DNA from: Streptomyces umbrinus
GTDB lineage: Bacteria > Actinomycetota > Actinomycetes > Streptomycetales > Streptomycetaceae
DNA: 64,000 nucleotides
NCBI RefSeq assembly: GCF_030817415.1
Contig: NZ_JAUSZI010000002.1
Coordinates: 7,998,001-8,062,000, forward strand
Reading direction: 5' to 3'
Below are positions 50,722 to 60,090 of the stretch, one piece after another; within the stretch, counting starts at the first letter, position 1, and every line of letters begins with the position of its first letter. A program made the position numbers and the translations under genes. The notes below the pieces were generated by a model that was given only the letters and a program-made list of their open reading frames with translations, made no database searches and was not told the DNA's origin.

Positions 50722-51723
50722 GTGAGCCGCACCTCCCGTACCTCCCGTACTCCGCGCATGTCCCGCCGAACCGCCCTCCTCGCCCTCCTCACCGCCGTCC
50801 TGCTCGCCCTCATCCCGTCCTCGGCGTCGGCGTACCCCAACCCCGGCCGGGTCACCGGCTCCGTCGTCACCCACGACCCGACGATGATCCGCACCTCGTC
50901 CGGCCAGTACCTGCTGTACGCCACCGGCGGCGGCATCGCCAACAAGACGTCGTCCGACCGCACCGCCTTCAGCGCGGGTGCCGACGTCTTCTTCTCCCGG
51001 CCGAGTTGGTGGCGGAACTACTCCTCCGTCCCCGAGGCCTGGGCGCCGGACATCTCGTACCAGGGCGGCAAGTACCTGCTGTACTACTCCGTCTCGTCGT
51101 TCGGTTCGAACACGTCCGCCATCGGCTTCGCCACCTCCAGCACCGGCCAGCCCGGCAGCTGGACCGACCAGGGGACCGTCTACGCGTCCACCACCTCCAG
51201 CGACTACAACGCCATCGACCCGAACCTCTTCGTGGACGACGACGGCAAGTGGTGGCTGTCCTTCGGCAGTTGGTGGACCGGGCTCAAGATGATCCAGATC
51301 AACCCGTCGACCGGCAAGCAGCTCTCGTCGAACACGACGCGTTATTCGATCGCCTCCCGCCCGACCGGCACGAAGGCCGTCGAGGCGCCGTCGATCGTCA
51401 AACGGGGCGGCTACTACTACCTGTTCGCCTCGTACGACACCTGCTGTGCCGGCACCAGCTCCACGTACAAGGTCAAGGTGGGCCGGGCGACCAGTGTCAC
51501 CGGGCCCTACTACGACAAGAGTGGCGTCGCGATGACGAACAACGGCGGGACGCCCGTGTTGGAGTCGCACGGGCGGTACGTCGGGCCCGGCGGGCAGTCG
51601 ATCCTGGCGGACTCGGACGGGGACCTGATCGTGTACCACTACTACGACGGCCAGGACAACGGCACGCCCAAGCTCGGGATCAACCTGCTGAACTGGAGCA
51701 GTGGGTGGCCTGTGGCCTACTGA
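50722..51723 (+). CDS. secreted endo-arabinanase, GH43, 333 aa
   Basis: A five-bladed-propeller GH43 enzyme that cuts alpha-1,5-arabinan. Catalytic residues fit the family: base D52 (VTHDPTMIR), modulator D166 (NAIDPNLF) and acid E221 (KAVEAPSIV). SSVPEAWAPDISYQGGKYLL is a conserved run. A Sec signal at residues 1-37 (RRTALLALLTAVLLALIPSS, ending ASA) sends it outside. No binding module follows. The GTG start at 50722 has a perfect AAGGAGG. Paired IclR-type operators lie in front, so it should be co-induced with the importer and GH51 enzyme that handle its products. Confidence 0.92.
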   Translation: MSRTSRTSRTPRMSRRTALLALLTAVLLALIPSSASAYPNPGRVTGSVVTHDPTMIRTSSGQYLLYATGGGIANKTSSDRTAFSAGADVFFSRPSWWRNYSSVPEAWAPDISYQGGKYLLYYSVSSFGSNTSAIGFATSSTGQPGSWTDQGTVYASTTSSDYNAIDPNLFVDDDGKWWLSFGSWWTGLKMIQINPSTGKQLSSNTTRYSIASRPTGTKAVEAPSIVKRGGYYYLFASYDTCCAGTSSTYKVKVGRATSVTGPYYDKSGVAMTNNGGTPVLESHGRYVGPGGQSILADSDGDLIVYHYYDGQDNGTPKLGINLLNWSSGWPVAY

Positions 51724-51729
51724 CCCTGC

Positions 51730-51800
51730 CGGCCGGTGGGGGCTGGTCGCGCAGTTCCCCGCGCCCCTAAAAGATTGCGCCGTTCCCCGCGCCCCTGAAG
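51730..51800 (-). repeat. interspersed repeat, full copy plus a second core
   Basis: GGCCGGTGGGGGCTGGTCGC, GCAGTTCCCCGCGCCCCT, then a second CGTTCCCCGCGCCCCTGAAG 45 bp on. Two cores in tandem look like a small local duplication. Confidence 0.85.
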
Positions 51801-51806
51801 GTAAGA

Positions 51807-51847
51807 GGTGCGGGCCCGCGGCTCCCCTCCGGGCGCGGGCCCGCACC
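51807..51847. terminator. bidirectional hairpin terminator
   Basis: GGTGCGGGCCCGCG (51807-51820) and CGCGGGCCCGCACC (51834-51847) give perfect 14-bp arms around 13 bases. It lies between the convergent arabinanase and aminotransferase genes. Confidence 0.8.
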
Positions 51848-51937
51848 CCCTGTGCCGGGGCCGGGAGGGTCCTGGACCTCCCGGCCGGCGAGGGCCCCGT
51901 TGCGGGATGCGGGGACCTCGGGCAACCGGTCCGGTGG

Positions 51938-53617
51938 TCAGCCGACCCGGTCGACAGCGGCGGCCGGCCAGCCGGCGCCGTTCGGCGGCGTGTTGGGCCA
52001 GCCGGTGGCCTGCTGCGGCACGGGTTGGGGCACCGGCTGCGGCATGGCCTGGGGCTGCGGTTGCGGGAACCCCTGCGGCTGACCCTGTGCGTTCACGGCG
52101 GTCAGCCCTCCCGGCATGCCCGTCGTGCCACGGGTCTGGGCGGCCGTGAGCGGCTGCGGCTGCCCGGGTATCCCGTTCGCCGCGGCGGTGAACTGCTGCG
52201 GCTGTCCGACCATTCCGTTGGCGGGGGCGGTGAACTGCTGGGCCTGTCCGCCCATTCCGTTGGCCGCGGCGGTCAGCGGCTGAGGCTGTCCCCCCCTTCC
52301 GTTGGCGGCGGCCGTGAGCGGCTGGGGCTGTCCGACCATTCCGTTGGCGGCGGCCGTGAGCGGCTGGGGCTGCCCGGCCATCCCGTTGGCCGCGGCGGCG
52401 ATCCCCGGATAGCCCTGCCCGCTCGTCGAACTGACGAGCCGGTCCACCGCCGCCGTACCCGAGCTGTAGCTGGTCCCTGTGCTCAGCTCGGGCACGGCGG
52501 CTCCCCTCCTGTTCCCGTAGAGCACCGACTCCAGGCCGGACACCAGGCGACGCACGTCCACCTGGGGGCGCACCACGAGCCGCAGGAAGCGACTGGACGA
52601 GCCGATCTTGTTGCCGCACTCGCGGACCAGGATCCGGTGCTCGGTGAGCAGGCGGTCCCGGACCACGGTGCCCTCGGCACCCACGGGGAGGCGCACGAAG
52701 AGGAAGTTGCCCTGCGAGGGGTAGACCGTGAGGCCGGGCAGTGTGGAGAGCTGGCGCGCCATGTCGAGCCGGTCGCGGCGCACCATGTGCAGGCTCTCCG
52801 CGTACTCGGGACCGTGGTCCCTGAGCATGAACACCACGGTCTCCGCGAAGGCGTTCAGGTTCCACTTCGGCAGCATCGAACGGACTCTGCCCGCCAGGCC
52901 CGGGTTGGCCACCATGTAGCCGAACCGCACGCCGTGCAGCCCGAAGTTCTTGCCGAGACTGCGCAGCACGATGACGTTGGGCCGCATCACCGCCTCGTCG
53001 ACGACGCTCGGCTCGTTCTCCGCGTCGGCGAACTCCAGGAACGACTCGTCGATGACGATCAGGTCCAGGTCCGCGAGCGCGTCGCAGAAGGCCAGGATCG
53101 TCTGCTTGGGCAGAAAGCCGCCGTCGGGGTTGTTCGGGTTGCAGATGACGGCCGCGCGGGTGCCACGGGAGCGGATGAACTGGATGTACTGAGCCGGGTC
53201 GAGGGCGAAGCCGTTGCTCTCCTGGAGCGGGAACATGTCGACGCGCTTGCCGGTCTCCAGCGGCTGGTCGGTCCAGCGGCCGAAGGTGGGGACGGGGATG
53301 GCGAGCGATTCGCGGACCAGCAGGTGGTCGATCCAGGTGATGAGCTCCGTCGAGCCGTTGCCCATCGCCACGCACTGCGGGGGGAGTTGGAGCAGGTTGC
53401 ACAGCTCACCCGTGATGGTGTCCGCGCTGCTCGGGTAGTACGTGATGATGTCGCGCAACCGGTGGGTCAGCTCATCGAACATCGCGGGCGTGGGGAAATA
53501 CGGATTGCACGGGATGCAGAAGTCCAGCGGACCCGCCTCCCCGCTCTCGCGTGCCAGCGCGGCCATCGAGGGGCTGTGCGCGCCGGTGCGGAACAGCGAG
53601 GTGACATTGTCGGCCAT
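51938..53617 (-). CDS. class I/II aminotransferase (HisC/CobD-like) with tandem-repeat C-terminal tail, 559 aa
   Basis: Residues 1-370 form a PLP-dependent fold I enzyme: GNGSTELITWIDHLL, AAVICNPNNPDGGFLP, IDESFLEFADAE, and the PLP lysine K223 in LRSLGKNFGLHGVRFGY, close to histidinol-phosphate aminotransferase or threonine-phosphate decarboxylase. Residues 408-491 are six 14-residue repeats of the form AAANGMxGQPQPLT, then a Gln/Pro-rich tail with PQPVPQPVPQQ. The tail is not needed for the fold and is probably flexible. The start 53617 has GGAGGG upstream, with a 12-bp stem-loop just before it. A phosphorylated amino-alcohol or amino-acid substrate is likely, not provable. Confidence 0.8.
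   Translation of the reverse strand: MADNVTSLFRTGAHSPSMAALARESGEAGPLDFCIPCNPYFPTPAMFDELTHRLRDIITYYPSSADTITGELCNLLQLPPQCVAMGNGSTELITWIDHLLVRESLAIPVPTFGRWTDQPLETGKRVDMFPLQESNGFALDPAQYIQFIRSRGTRAAVICNPNNPDGGFLPKQTILAFCDALADLDLIVIDESFLEFADAENEPSVVDEAVMRPNVIVLRSLGKNFGLHGVRFGYMVANPGLAGRVRSMLPKWNLNAFAETVVFMLRDHGPEYAESLHMVRRDRLDMARQLSTLPGLTVYPSQGNFLFVRLPVGAEGTVVRDRLLTEHRILVRECGNKIGSSSRFLRLVVRPQVDVRRLVSGLESVLYGNRRGAAVPELSTGTSYSSGTAAVDRLVSSTSGQGYPGIAAAANGMAGQPQPLTAAANGMVGQPQPLTAAANGRGGQPQPLTAAANGMGGQAQQFTAPANGMVGQPQQFTAAANGIPGQPQPLTAAQTRGTTGMPGGLTAVNAQGQPQGFPQPQPQAMPQPVPQPVPQQATGWPNTPPNGAGWPAAAVDRVG
52145..52396 (-). repeat. in-frame minisatellite, six 42-bp units in the aminotransferase gene
   Basis: Six units of 42 bp encode 14-residue repeats (AAANGMAGQPQPLT and five variants). 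Units differ mainly at positions 6-7 and 10-13. In-frame copy number could vary by slippage without ending translation. Confidence 0.9.
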
Positions 53618-53633
53618 GGACCCTCCGTCCTTG

Positions 53634-53669
53634 AGGGGCGGCCCGAGCGGGGATACGCGGGCCGCCCCT
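53634..53669 (-). promoter_or_regulatory. stem-loop directly before the aminotransferase ribosome site
   Basis: AGGGGCGGCCCG (53634-53645) and CGGGCCGCCCCT (53658-53669) form a perfect 12-bp stem. On the minus strand it ends about 8 bases before the ribosome site. It may be the terminator of galM or a leader element of the aminotransferase mRNA. Upstream (53703-53740) two 11-bp-spaced units, GTTCACAACTT and CTTCACAGTTG, resemble a weak PHO-box. Confidence 0.5.
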
Positions 53670-53745
53670 TAGTACGGGCGGCTGTGTGTCTCTGTTCAAC
53701 GACTGTGAATCGATGTGGAAGTTGTGAACCAACTGTGAAGGTCGA

Positions 53746-54792
53746 TCACGAGTTGAACGAGTGGACCGTCGTCGAGCGGTACGTCTCGCCCGGCCTGAGC
53801 ACGGTCGACGGGAACTCCGGGCGGTTCGGCGAGTCCGGGAAGTGCTGGGTCTCCAGGCACAGCGCGCTGCCAGGACCGTATGCCTGGCCGCCGGGGCCCA
53901 CCAGGGTGCCGTCCAGGAAGTTGCCCGAGTAGAACTGCACACCGGGCTCGGTCGTCGCGATCCTCAGGGTGCGGCCGGAGACCGGTTCGCGGAGGGTCGC
54001 GAAGTGCTCGGGCCGCTGCGTGAGCCCCTTGTCGAGGACCAGGTTGTGGTCGAACCCCTTGGTGTGCAGGAGTTGTTGCTCGGGCCGGCCGAGATCCTCG
54101 CCGACGGTCTTCGGCGTACGGAAGTCGAAGGCGGTGCCCGTGACCTCGGCGAGTTCGCCGGTGGGGACGAGGCTCGCGTCGACCGGTGTGAAGCGGGACG
54201 CGGCGACCGTCAACTCGTGGTCGTGGACCGGGCCGCCGCTCTCGCCCGCCAGGTTCCAGTACACGTGGTTGGTGAGGTTGACGACCGTGGCCCGGTCGGT
54301 GGTGGCCGCGTAGTCGATGCGCCAGTCGCCGTCACCGGTGAGCGTGTACGTGACCTTCGCCGTCAGCGTGCCGGGGTAGCCCATCTCGCCGTCGGGGCTG
54401 GTGCGGCGCAGGACCAGGCCCACGTCGGAGCCGGAGGTGAACTCCTCCACGGCCCACACATGTTTGTCGAAGCCGTCGGGTCCGCCGTGCAGGTTGTTCC
54501 CGCCGTCGTTGACGGGGAGTCGGTGATCCTCGCCGTCGAGGGTGAACCTGCCGCCGGCGATGCGGTTGCCGTACCGGCCGATGACGGCGCCGAAGTACGG
54601 GCTGGACGCCTCGTACTCCTCGATCGTCCCGAAACCGAGCGACACGTTCGCGTACCGGCCGTGGCGGTCCGGGAGTTCGAGCGACTGGACGACTCCGCCG
54701 TACGAGAGGACCTTCAGCCGGGTGCCGCCGTTCTCCAGCGACCACCGGTGGACCTTCGTGCCGTCGGCGAGTGTTCCGAAAAGTTCCTTCAC
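53746..54792 (-). CDS. galM: galactose mutarotase (aldose 1-epimerase), 348 aa
   Basis: Interconverts alpha and beta anomers of aldoses such as galactose, arabinose or glucose. Conserved blocks are YFGAVIGRYGNRIAGGRFTL, NNLHGGPDGFDKHVW (catalytic His), NLTNHVYWNLAG and GFDHNLVLDKG; GVQFYSGNFLDG is near the end. The GTG at 54792 has AGGAC upstream; a Met in the reading upstream lies beyond the terminator hairpin at 54869 and is rejected. It is next to the ChvE-type importer and therefore probably prepares imported sugar for the dehydrogenase. Confidence 0.9.
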   Translation of the reverse strand: MKELFGTLADGTKVHRWSLENGGTRLKVLSYGGVVQSLELPDRHGRYANVSLGFGTIEEYEASSPYFGAVIGRYGNRIAGGRFTLDGEDHRLPVNDGGNNLHGGPDGFDKHVWAVEEFTSGSDVGLVLRRTSPDGEMGYPGTLTAKVTYTLTGDGDWRIDYAATTDRATVVNLTNHVYWNLAGESGGPVHDHELTVAASRFTPVDASLVPTGELAEVTGTAFDFRTPKTVGEDLGRPEQQLLHTKGFDHNLVLDKGLTQRPEHFATLREPVSGRTLRIATTEPGVQFYSGNFLDGTLVGPGGQAYGPGSALCLETQHFPDSPNRPEFPSTVLRPGETYRSTTVHSFNS

Positions 54793-54868
54793 GGTCGTCC
54801 TGTCTTCCAACTGTCTTACAGAGCTTGGCTGCTGCCGCGGTACGTAAAGAAGCCGTACACAGAGAAAT

Positions 54869-54901
54869 GGGGCCCCACGGGCATGCCGCCCGCGGGGCCC
54901 C
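54869..54901 (-). terminator. hairpin terminator at the end of the ChvE-type importer operon
   Basis: GGGGCCCC-A-CGGGC and GCCCG-C-GGGGCCCC pair as 13 of 14 bp around ATGCC. It is 10 bp after the permease stop on the minus strand and just upstream of galM. Confidence 0.8.
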
Positions 54902-54911
54902 ACCGAGAGCG

Positions 54912-56156
54912 CTAGGAACCGACCTTGCGCTTGTTCCACACGTCGAAGCCGACCGCCGCGAGGAGCACCAGGCCCTTGATGACCTGCTGCCAGTCGCTGC
55001 CGACGCCGACGAGGTTCATGCCGTTGTTCAGGACACCGAGGACGACACCACCGATGATCGCGCCGAGGACCGTGCCCACGCCGCCGCTCATCGACGCGCC
55101 GCCGATGAACGACGCGGCGATCGCCTCGAGTTCGAAGTTCACACCGGCCTTGGGCGAGGCCGCGTTGAAGCGGGCCGCGAAGACCAGACCGGCCAGCGCC
55201 GCGAGCATGCCCATGTTGAGGAAGACCAGGAAGGTGACCTTCTTGTCCCGCACACCGGACAGCTTCGCCGCGGGCAGGTTGCCGCCGATCGCGTACACGT
55301 GGCGGCCGATGACGGCGTTGCGCATCACATAGCCGAAGCCCACGACCAGGGCGCCGAGGATGATCAGCACCACCGGGGCACCCTTGTAACTGGCGAGCAT
55401 CATCGTCACCGTGAGCACGGCGGCGACCAGGGCCACGATCTTCAGCAGGAAGAGCTTGGCGGGCGGCACCTCCAGTGCGAACTCCTGCTGGCGCCTGCGG
55501 TCACGGACCTCCTGCAGCACCACGAACGCGATCACCGCGAAGCCGAGCAGCAGTGTGAGGTTGTGGTAGTTGGTGTCCGGGCCGACCTCGGGAAGGAAGC
55601 CGTTGGAGACGTCCTGCAGACCCTTGGGGAACGGGCCGATGGTCTGGCCCTCCAGGAAGATCTCGGTCAGACCGCGGAAGAGCAGCATGCCCGCGAGGGT
55701 GACGATGAACGAGGGTATGCCGAGATAGGCGATGAAGAACCCCTGCACGGCCCCCGCGGCGGCGCCCAGGAGCAGGCACATCACCACGGCCACCGGCCAG
55801 GCGATGTCGTGGTTGACCATCAGTACGGCCGCCACCGCGCCCACGAAGGCGGTGAGCGAGCCGACCGACAGGTCGATGTGGCCCGCGATGATGACGAGCA
55901 TCATGCCGATCGCGAGGATCAGGATGTAGCTGTTCTGCAGCACCAGGTTGGAGACGTTGCGCGGCAGCAGCAGGTCGCCGTCCGTCCACACCGCGAACAG
56001 CACCACGATCAGACCGAGAGCGATCAGCATGCCGTACTGCCGCATGTTGCGGCGCATACCGTCGATCATCAGCTGCAGCAGGCCGTCGCCCCCGGTCGAG
56101 TCGCCCTTGCCGGCGGGCGCCGGCGCGGGGGACTTGGCGGTCACGTTCGTGCTCAT
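54912..56156 (-). CDS. multiple-monosaccharide ABC importer permease (MmsB/GguB-like), 414 aa
   Basis: A ten-helix permease of the RbsC/XylH class (MLIALGLIVVLFAVWTDGDL, NSYILILAIGMMLVIIAGHI), with the signature GHIDLSVGSLTAFVGAVAAV and the C-terminal SMSGGVGTVLGAIIGGVVLG. The stop lies before a hairpin. It follows the ATPase gene by 5 bp. With the ATPase and ChvE-type binding protein it imports aldoses such as arabinose, galactose or xylose. Confidence 0.9.
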   Translation of the reverse strand: MSTNVTAKSPAPAPAGKGDSTGGDGLLQLMIDGMRRNMRQYGMLIALGLIVVLFAVWTDGDLLLPRNVSNLVLQNSYILILAIGMMLVIIAGHIDLSVGSLTAFVGAVAAVLMVNHDIAWPVAVVMCLLLGAAAGAVQGFFIAYLGIPSFIVTLAGMLLFRGLTEIFLEGQTIGPFPKGLQDVSNGFLPEVGPDTNYHNLTLLLGFAVIAFVVLQEVRDRRRQQEFALEVPPAKLFLLKIVALVAAVLTVTMMLASYKGAPVVLIILGALVVGFGYVMRNAVIGRHVYAIGGNLPAAKLSGVRDKKVTFLVFLNMGMLAALAGLVFAARFNAASPKAGVNFELEAIAASFIGGASMSGGVGTVLGAIIGGVVLGVLNNGMNLVGVGSDWQQVIKGLVLLAAVGFDVWNKRKVGS

Positions 56157-56161
56157 CGCTC

Positions 56162-57703
56162 TTACCTCTTGTCCTTCGTCATCTGGCGCATCAGCACTTC
56201 CTGCGTGGCCTCGGCCCGCGGGACCTCACCGGTCAGCCGTCCGGCGGCCATCGTGTAGATGCGGTCGCACATTCCGAGCAGTTCGGGCAGCTCGGAGGAG
56301 ATGAAGACGACCGCCTTGCCCTCGGCGGCCAGTTTGTCGATGACCGTGTAGATCTCGAACTTGGCGCCCACGTCGATCCCGCGCGTCGGCTCGTCCAGGA
56401 TCAGCACGTCCGGACCCGCGAAGATCCACTTGCTGAGGACGACCTTCTGCTGGTTGCCGCCCGACAGCTTGCCGACCGGTTCGAAGACCGTCGGCGCCTT
56501 GATGTTCATCGACTTGCGGAAGCGCTCGGCGACCTGCCGCTCCTCGTGCTCGTTCACGACACCGCGCTTGGCCACCTTCCCCAGAGCACTGAGGGAGATG
56601 TTGCGGTTGATCGTGTCGATGAGGTTGAGGCCGTAGTGCTTGCGGTCCTCCGTCACGTACGCGATCCCGTGCTTGACCGCCTCGGGCACGGTCTTCGTAC
56701 GGATCTCCGTACCGTCCTTGAGGACGGTGCCGCTCGCGTACCGGCCGTAGGTGCGCCCGAACACGCTCATCGCGAGCTCGGTGCGCCCGGCGCCCATGAG
56801 CCCGGCGATGCCGACGATCTCCCCGCGGCGCACCTGGATCGACACGTCGTCGACGACCTTGCGCTGCTGGTCGATCGGGTGGTGGACGGTCCAGTTGCGG
56901 ATCTCCAGGGCCGGAGCCGCGCCCACCTCCGTGTCGTGCGGGGTGCGCTCCGGGAAGCGGTGGTCGAGGTCGCGCCCGACCATGCCGTTGATGATCCGGT
57001 CCTCGGTGGTCTCCGCGGCCTTCACGTCGAGGGTCTCGATGGACCGCCCGTCGCGCAGGATCGTCACCGAGTCGGCGACCGCCTCGATCTCGTTGAGCTT
57101 GTGCGAGATGATGATCGAGGTGATGCCCTGGTCCTTCAGACCTCGGATGAGTTCCAGCAGCTTGCCGCTGTCCTCGTCGTTCAGAGCCGCCGTCGGCTCG
57201 TCGAGGATCAGCAGCTTCACCTTCTTCGACAGCGCCTTCGCGATCTCGACGAGCTGCTGCTTGCCCACGCCGATGTCGGCGACCCGGGTCTCCGGGTGAT
57301 CGCTCAGCCCGACCCGCCGAAGCAGTTCGGTCGCGTGCTTGAGCGTCTCGCTCCAGCTGATGAAGCCGCGCGTGGCGTGCTCGTTGCCGAGGAAGATGTT
57401 CTCCGCGATGGAGAGGTACGGCACCAGCGCGAGCTCCTGGTGGATGATCACAATGCCGTGCTGCTCGCTCGCCCGGATGTCCTTGAACTGGCAGGACTCG
57501 CCCTCGAAGAGGATGTCCCCGTCGTAGGTTCCGTGCGGATGGACGCCGGAGAGGACCTTCATGAGGGTCGACTTTCCGGCGCCGTTCTCACCGCAGATGG
57601 CGTGGACCTCGCCCGGCCGGACGCTCAGGGAGACGTCCGACAGCGCCTTGACGCCGGGAAAGGTCTTGACGATCGAGCGCATTTCCAGGACGGGTCCCGC
57701 CAT
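56162..57703 (-). CDS. multiple-monosaccharide ABC importer ATPase (MmsA/GguA-like), 513 aa
   Basis: A double-cassette sugar ATPase. First Walker [15 protein letters not shown] (about residues 38-51), first signature [20 protein letters not shown] with [15 protein letters not shown]; second cassette with [20 protein letters not shown], the degenerate Walker A usual for the class, and [20 protein letters not shown]. The ATG at 57703 has GGAAGG upstream. It lies between the binding protein and permease genes. Confidence 0.92.
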   Translation of the reverse strand: MAGPVLEMRSIVKTFPGVKALSDVSLSVRPGEVHAICGENGAGKSTLMKVLSGVHPHGTYDGDILFEGESCQFKDIRASEQHGIVIIHQELALVPYLSIAENIFLGNEHATRGFISWSETLKHATELLRRVGLSDHPETRVADIGVGKQQLVEIAKALSKKVKLLILDEPTAALNDEDSGKLLELIRGLKDQGITSIIISHKLNEIEAVADSVTILRDGRSIETLDVKAAETTEDRIINGMVGRDLDHRFPERTPHDTEVGAAPALEIRNWTVHHPIDQQRKVVDDVSIQVRRGEIVGIAGLMGAGRTELAMSVFGRTYGRYASGTVLKDGTEIRTKTVPEAVKHGIAYVTEDRKHYGLNLIDTINRNISLSALGKVAKRGVVNEHEERQVAERFRKSMNIKAPTVFEPVGKLSGGNQQKVVLSKWIFAGPDVLILDEPTRGIDVGAKFEIYTVIDKLAAEGKAVVFISSELPELLGMCDRIYTMAAGRLTGEVPRAEATQEVLMRQMTKDKR

Positions 57704-57735
57704 GGTCGTGCCTTCCAATCCCTAGGGGGTGGCGG

Positions 57736-58846
57736 TTAGTTGACCGCGTCGGCCTTGACGTAACCGGAGTCGATGACGACCTTCTGGTAGTTGGTCTTGT
57801 CGACGCTCACCGGGGTCAGCAGGTACGCGGGCACGACCTTCGAGCCGTTGTTGTACGACTTGGTGTCGTTGATCTCGGGCTTCTTGTCGTTGAGCACCGA
57901 GTCGACCATGTTCGCGGCGACCTTCGCGAGCTCGCGGGTGTCCTTGAAGACGGTCGCCGTCTGCTCGCCCCGCCTTGATCGACTTCAGCGACGCGACCTC
58001 GGCGTCCTGGCCGGTGACGACCGGCATCGGCTTGCTCTTGCCGTAGTCGTCCGACTTCAGCGCCGACAGGATGCCGATGGAGATGCCGTCGTACGGCGAG
58101 AGCACCGCGTCGACCTTGCCCTTCCGGTAGGCCGCGGTCAGGAGCTCCTCCATGCGCTTCTGGGCGGTGCCACCGTCCCAGCGCAGCGTGGTGACCTGGG
58201 TCAGCTTCGTCTGGCCCGACTTGACCACCAGCTGCTTCTTGTCGATGAAGGGCTGCAGGACCTTCATCGCGCCGTTGAAGAAGTACTGGGTGTTGTTGTC
58301 GTCGTTCGAACCCGCGAAGAGCTCGACGTTGAACGGGCCCTTCTTGGAGCCGTCCTTCAGACCGAGCTTCTCGACGATCTGGGTGCCCTGCAGCTCGCCG
58401 ACCTTCTCGTTGTCGAACGACGCGTAGTAATCGACGTTCGGCGAGTTGAGGATCAGGCGGTCGTAGGAGATGACCGGGATCTTGGCGTCCTTGGCCTGCT
58501 GGAGAACGTTGTCGAGCGACTTGTTGTCGATCGCCGCGATGATCAGGGCGGAGACGCCCTGCGTGATCATGTTCTCGATCTGCGAGACCTGGGTGTCCGG
58601 GTCGTCCTCGCCGTAGGCCAGCTTGGTCTTGTAGCCGGCGGCCTTCAGGTTCTTCTCCACGTTGGCGCCGTCGGCGATCCACCGCTCGGAGGACTTCGTC
58701 GGCATCGCGATGCCGACGGTGGAGCCCTTGGCGTCTCCCTTGGTGTCCTCACTGCCGCCGTCGCTGTCCTGCCCGCAGGCGGAGAGGGTGAGGGCCAGGG
58801 AGGCGGCCGCGGCTATGGCGGAAAGCGCTGCTTTGCGATTGCGCAT
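57736..58846 (-). pseudogene. ChvE-type multiple-monosaccharide-binding lipoprotein, frameshifted near 57970
   Basis: A periplasmic-binding-protein-like lipoprotein: signal [20 protein letters not shown], lipobox LSAC, mature [58 protein letters not shown]. Register is lost at GCGGGGCGAGC (about 57968-57975). Removing one G restores [20 protein letters not shown] and the standard ending [10 protein letters not shown] with TAA at 57736-57738. The ATG at 58846 has GGAAG 6 nt upstream. As written, the last 80 or so residues are replaced by an Arg-rich stretch. Since the ATPase and permease are intact, a sequencing slip is likely. Confidence 0.8.
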
Positions 58847-58979
58847 GATCATCTTCCTTGATGTTCTGACGGGGCTCGGTCTGGAGCTGCGAGCAGGTGG
58901 AGCGAGGTTCGACCGAGAGGAGGTGTGTGGGATTGTGTTCGGCCGCGTCGTCTTTTGTGAAGGGGGTGTGTTCGGAACG

Positions 58980-59948
58980 TTATGAGGGAATGTCAAACCG
59001 TTGGAGTGCGCCCGGAAGCCGGGAGCCGAGCGGCGCCATGTCGCCGTCCGCCCCGTGCCGCGCGAGCAGGTCCAGGGCGAGCCGGCCGCGCCGCACCCTT
59101 TCCCGGGCCGTGGACAGCGTCACGTCCCGCATGTGGTGGCCGTACGGGTAGATCCCGGGAGCCTTGGACAGGCCGAACTTCAGGTACAGCGGGGCGCCGC
59201 GGCGGATCAGCTCGGCGACCTCGTACATGCGCACATACCCGCCGAGATCGTCGGGGGCCTCGATGTACATGTCCATGGGGGCTGCACTGACCCGGCGGAT
59301 CTCCGTCAGGTGGTCGAGCGTGAGATCGCTCGGCACGTTGATGGAGTCCCCGCCCAGTTGCTCGTACACGGCGTACGCGGCCGGGTTGACCGGGCCTATC
59401 AGCGCCGAGACCTTCAGTGTCGTGTCCGCCGGGATGATCCCGGCGACCCGGGCCCGGTGCAGGGTCCAGAGCACGCCTTCGTCAGCCACGAGGAGGCACT
59501 TTACGCCCAACTCCGTTGCACGGATGGCGTCTTCGAGACAACCTGCGACCGCATCGTGACCACGGGCGCGCAGCCCGCCGCCCCGCGAGTCGGTCCGGGT
59601 CGAGCCGCCGATGTCCCACGTGCCGCGCGGGCCCGTGAAGAGGCAGAGCTCGATGTCGCGCTCTTCGGTGGCCTCGACCATCTCGGTGATCTCGGCGTCG
59701 GTCAGCATCCAGACACCGCTGCCCTGGCTGATCCGGTGGATCGGCACATCGAGCCGCGAGGACTCCTTGAGGACCACGGCGAGCGCCTCCGGCCCCTCGC
59801 ACGAGGGGATCTCGGTGCGCCAGCGGCCGCCCTCCGGGAAGGCGTGCGGTGAGGCGTCGGCGGGGGAGAGGGCGGGCGCGCCCAGGCCGAGCGCGGCGAG
59901 CGCCTGCTCACCGGGTCGACGGGCCGCCTTGGGAGAAGCGTCGGTCAC
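58980..59948 (-). CDS. U32-peptidase-like/TIM-barrel protein of unknown function, 322 aa
   Basis: No well-characterised family is recognised. The sequence alternates strands and helices as in a beta/alpha barrel: [120 protein letters not shown]. The INVPSDLT and MYIEAPDD strands resemble U32 peptidase-like barrels; acidic residues (E in YIEAPDD, D in NVPSDLT) could bind a metal. It lies between the ChvE-type importer and a sugar dehydrogenase. An isomerase, aldolase or lyase step in sugar catabolism is as likely as peptidase activity. Confidence 0.6.
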   Translation of the reverse strand: MTDASPKAARRPGEQALAALGLGAPALSPADASPHAFPEGGRWRTEIPSCEGPEALAVVLKESSRLDVPIHRISQGSGVWMLTDAEITEMVEATEERDIELCLFTGPRGTWDIGGSTRTDSRGGGLRARGHDAVAGCLEDAIRATELGVKCLLVADEGVLWTLHRARVAGIIPADTTLKVSALIGPVNPAAYAVYEQLGGDSINVPSDLTLDHLTEIRRVSAAPMDMYIEAPDDLGGYVRMYEVAELIRRGAPLYLKFGLSKAPGIYPYGHHMRDVTLSTARERVRRGRLALDLLARHGADGDMAPLGSRLPGALQRFDIPS

Positions 59949-60022
59949 GAGCTGTCCTTAGCTGGAGCTGGCTTTGGCGGGATGTGTGTTCGATGTGCCG
60001 GACGTGGTTCGTGGCGGTGGAT

Positions 60023-60062
60023 GTACGCCGGTACGGAGCGTCAGGTCTCCGTACCGGCGTAC
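60023..60062 (-). terminator. 16-bp perfect hairpin between dehydrogenase and barrel-protein genes
   Basis: GTACGCCGGTACGGAG (60023-60038) and CTCCGTACCGGCGTAC (60047-60062) with an 8-base loop. It follows the dehydrogenase stop on the minus strand, so the barrel-protein gene probably has its own promoter; a half-site-like TGTTCGATG lies at 59987-59995. Confidence 0.8.
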
Positions 60063-60090
60063 GGATCGGGGGCGGCCGGTACCGCGGGCC

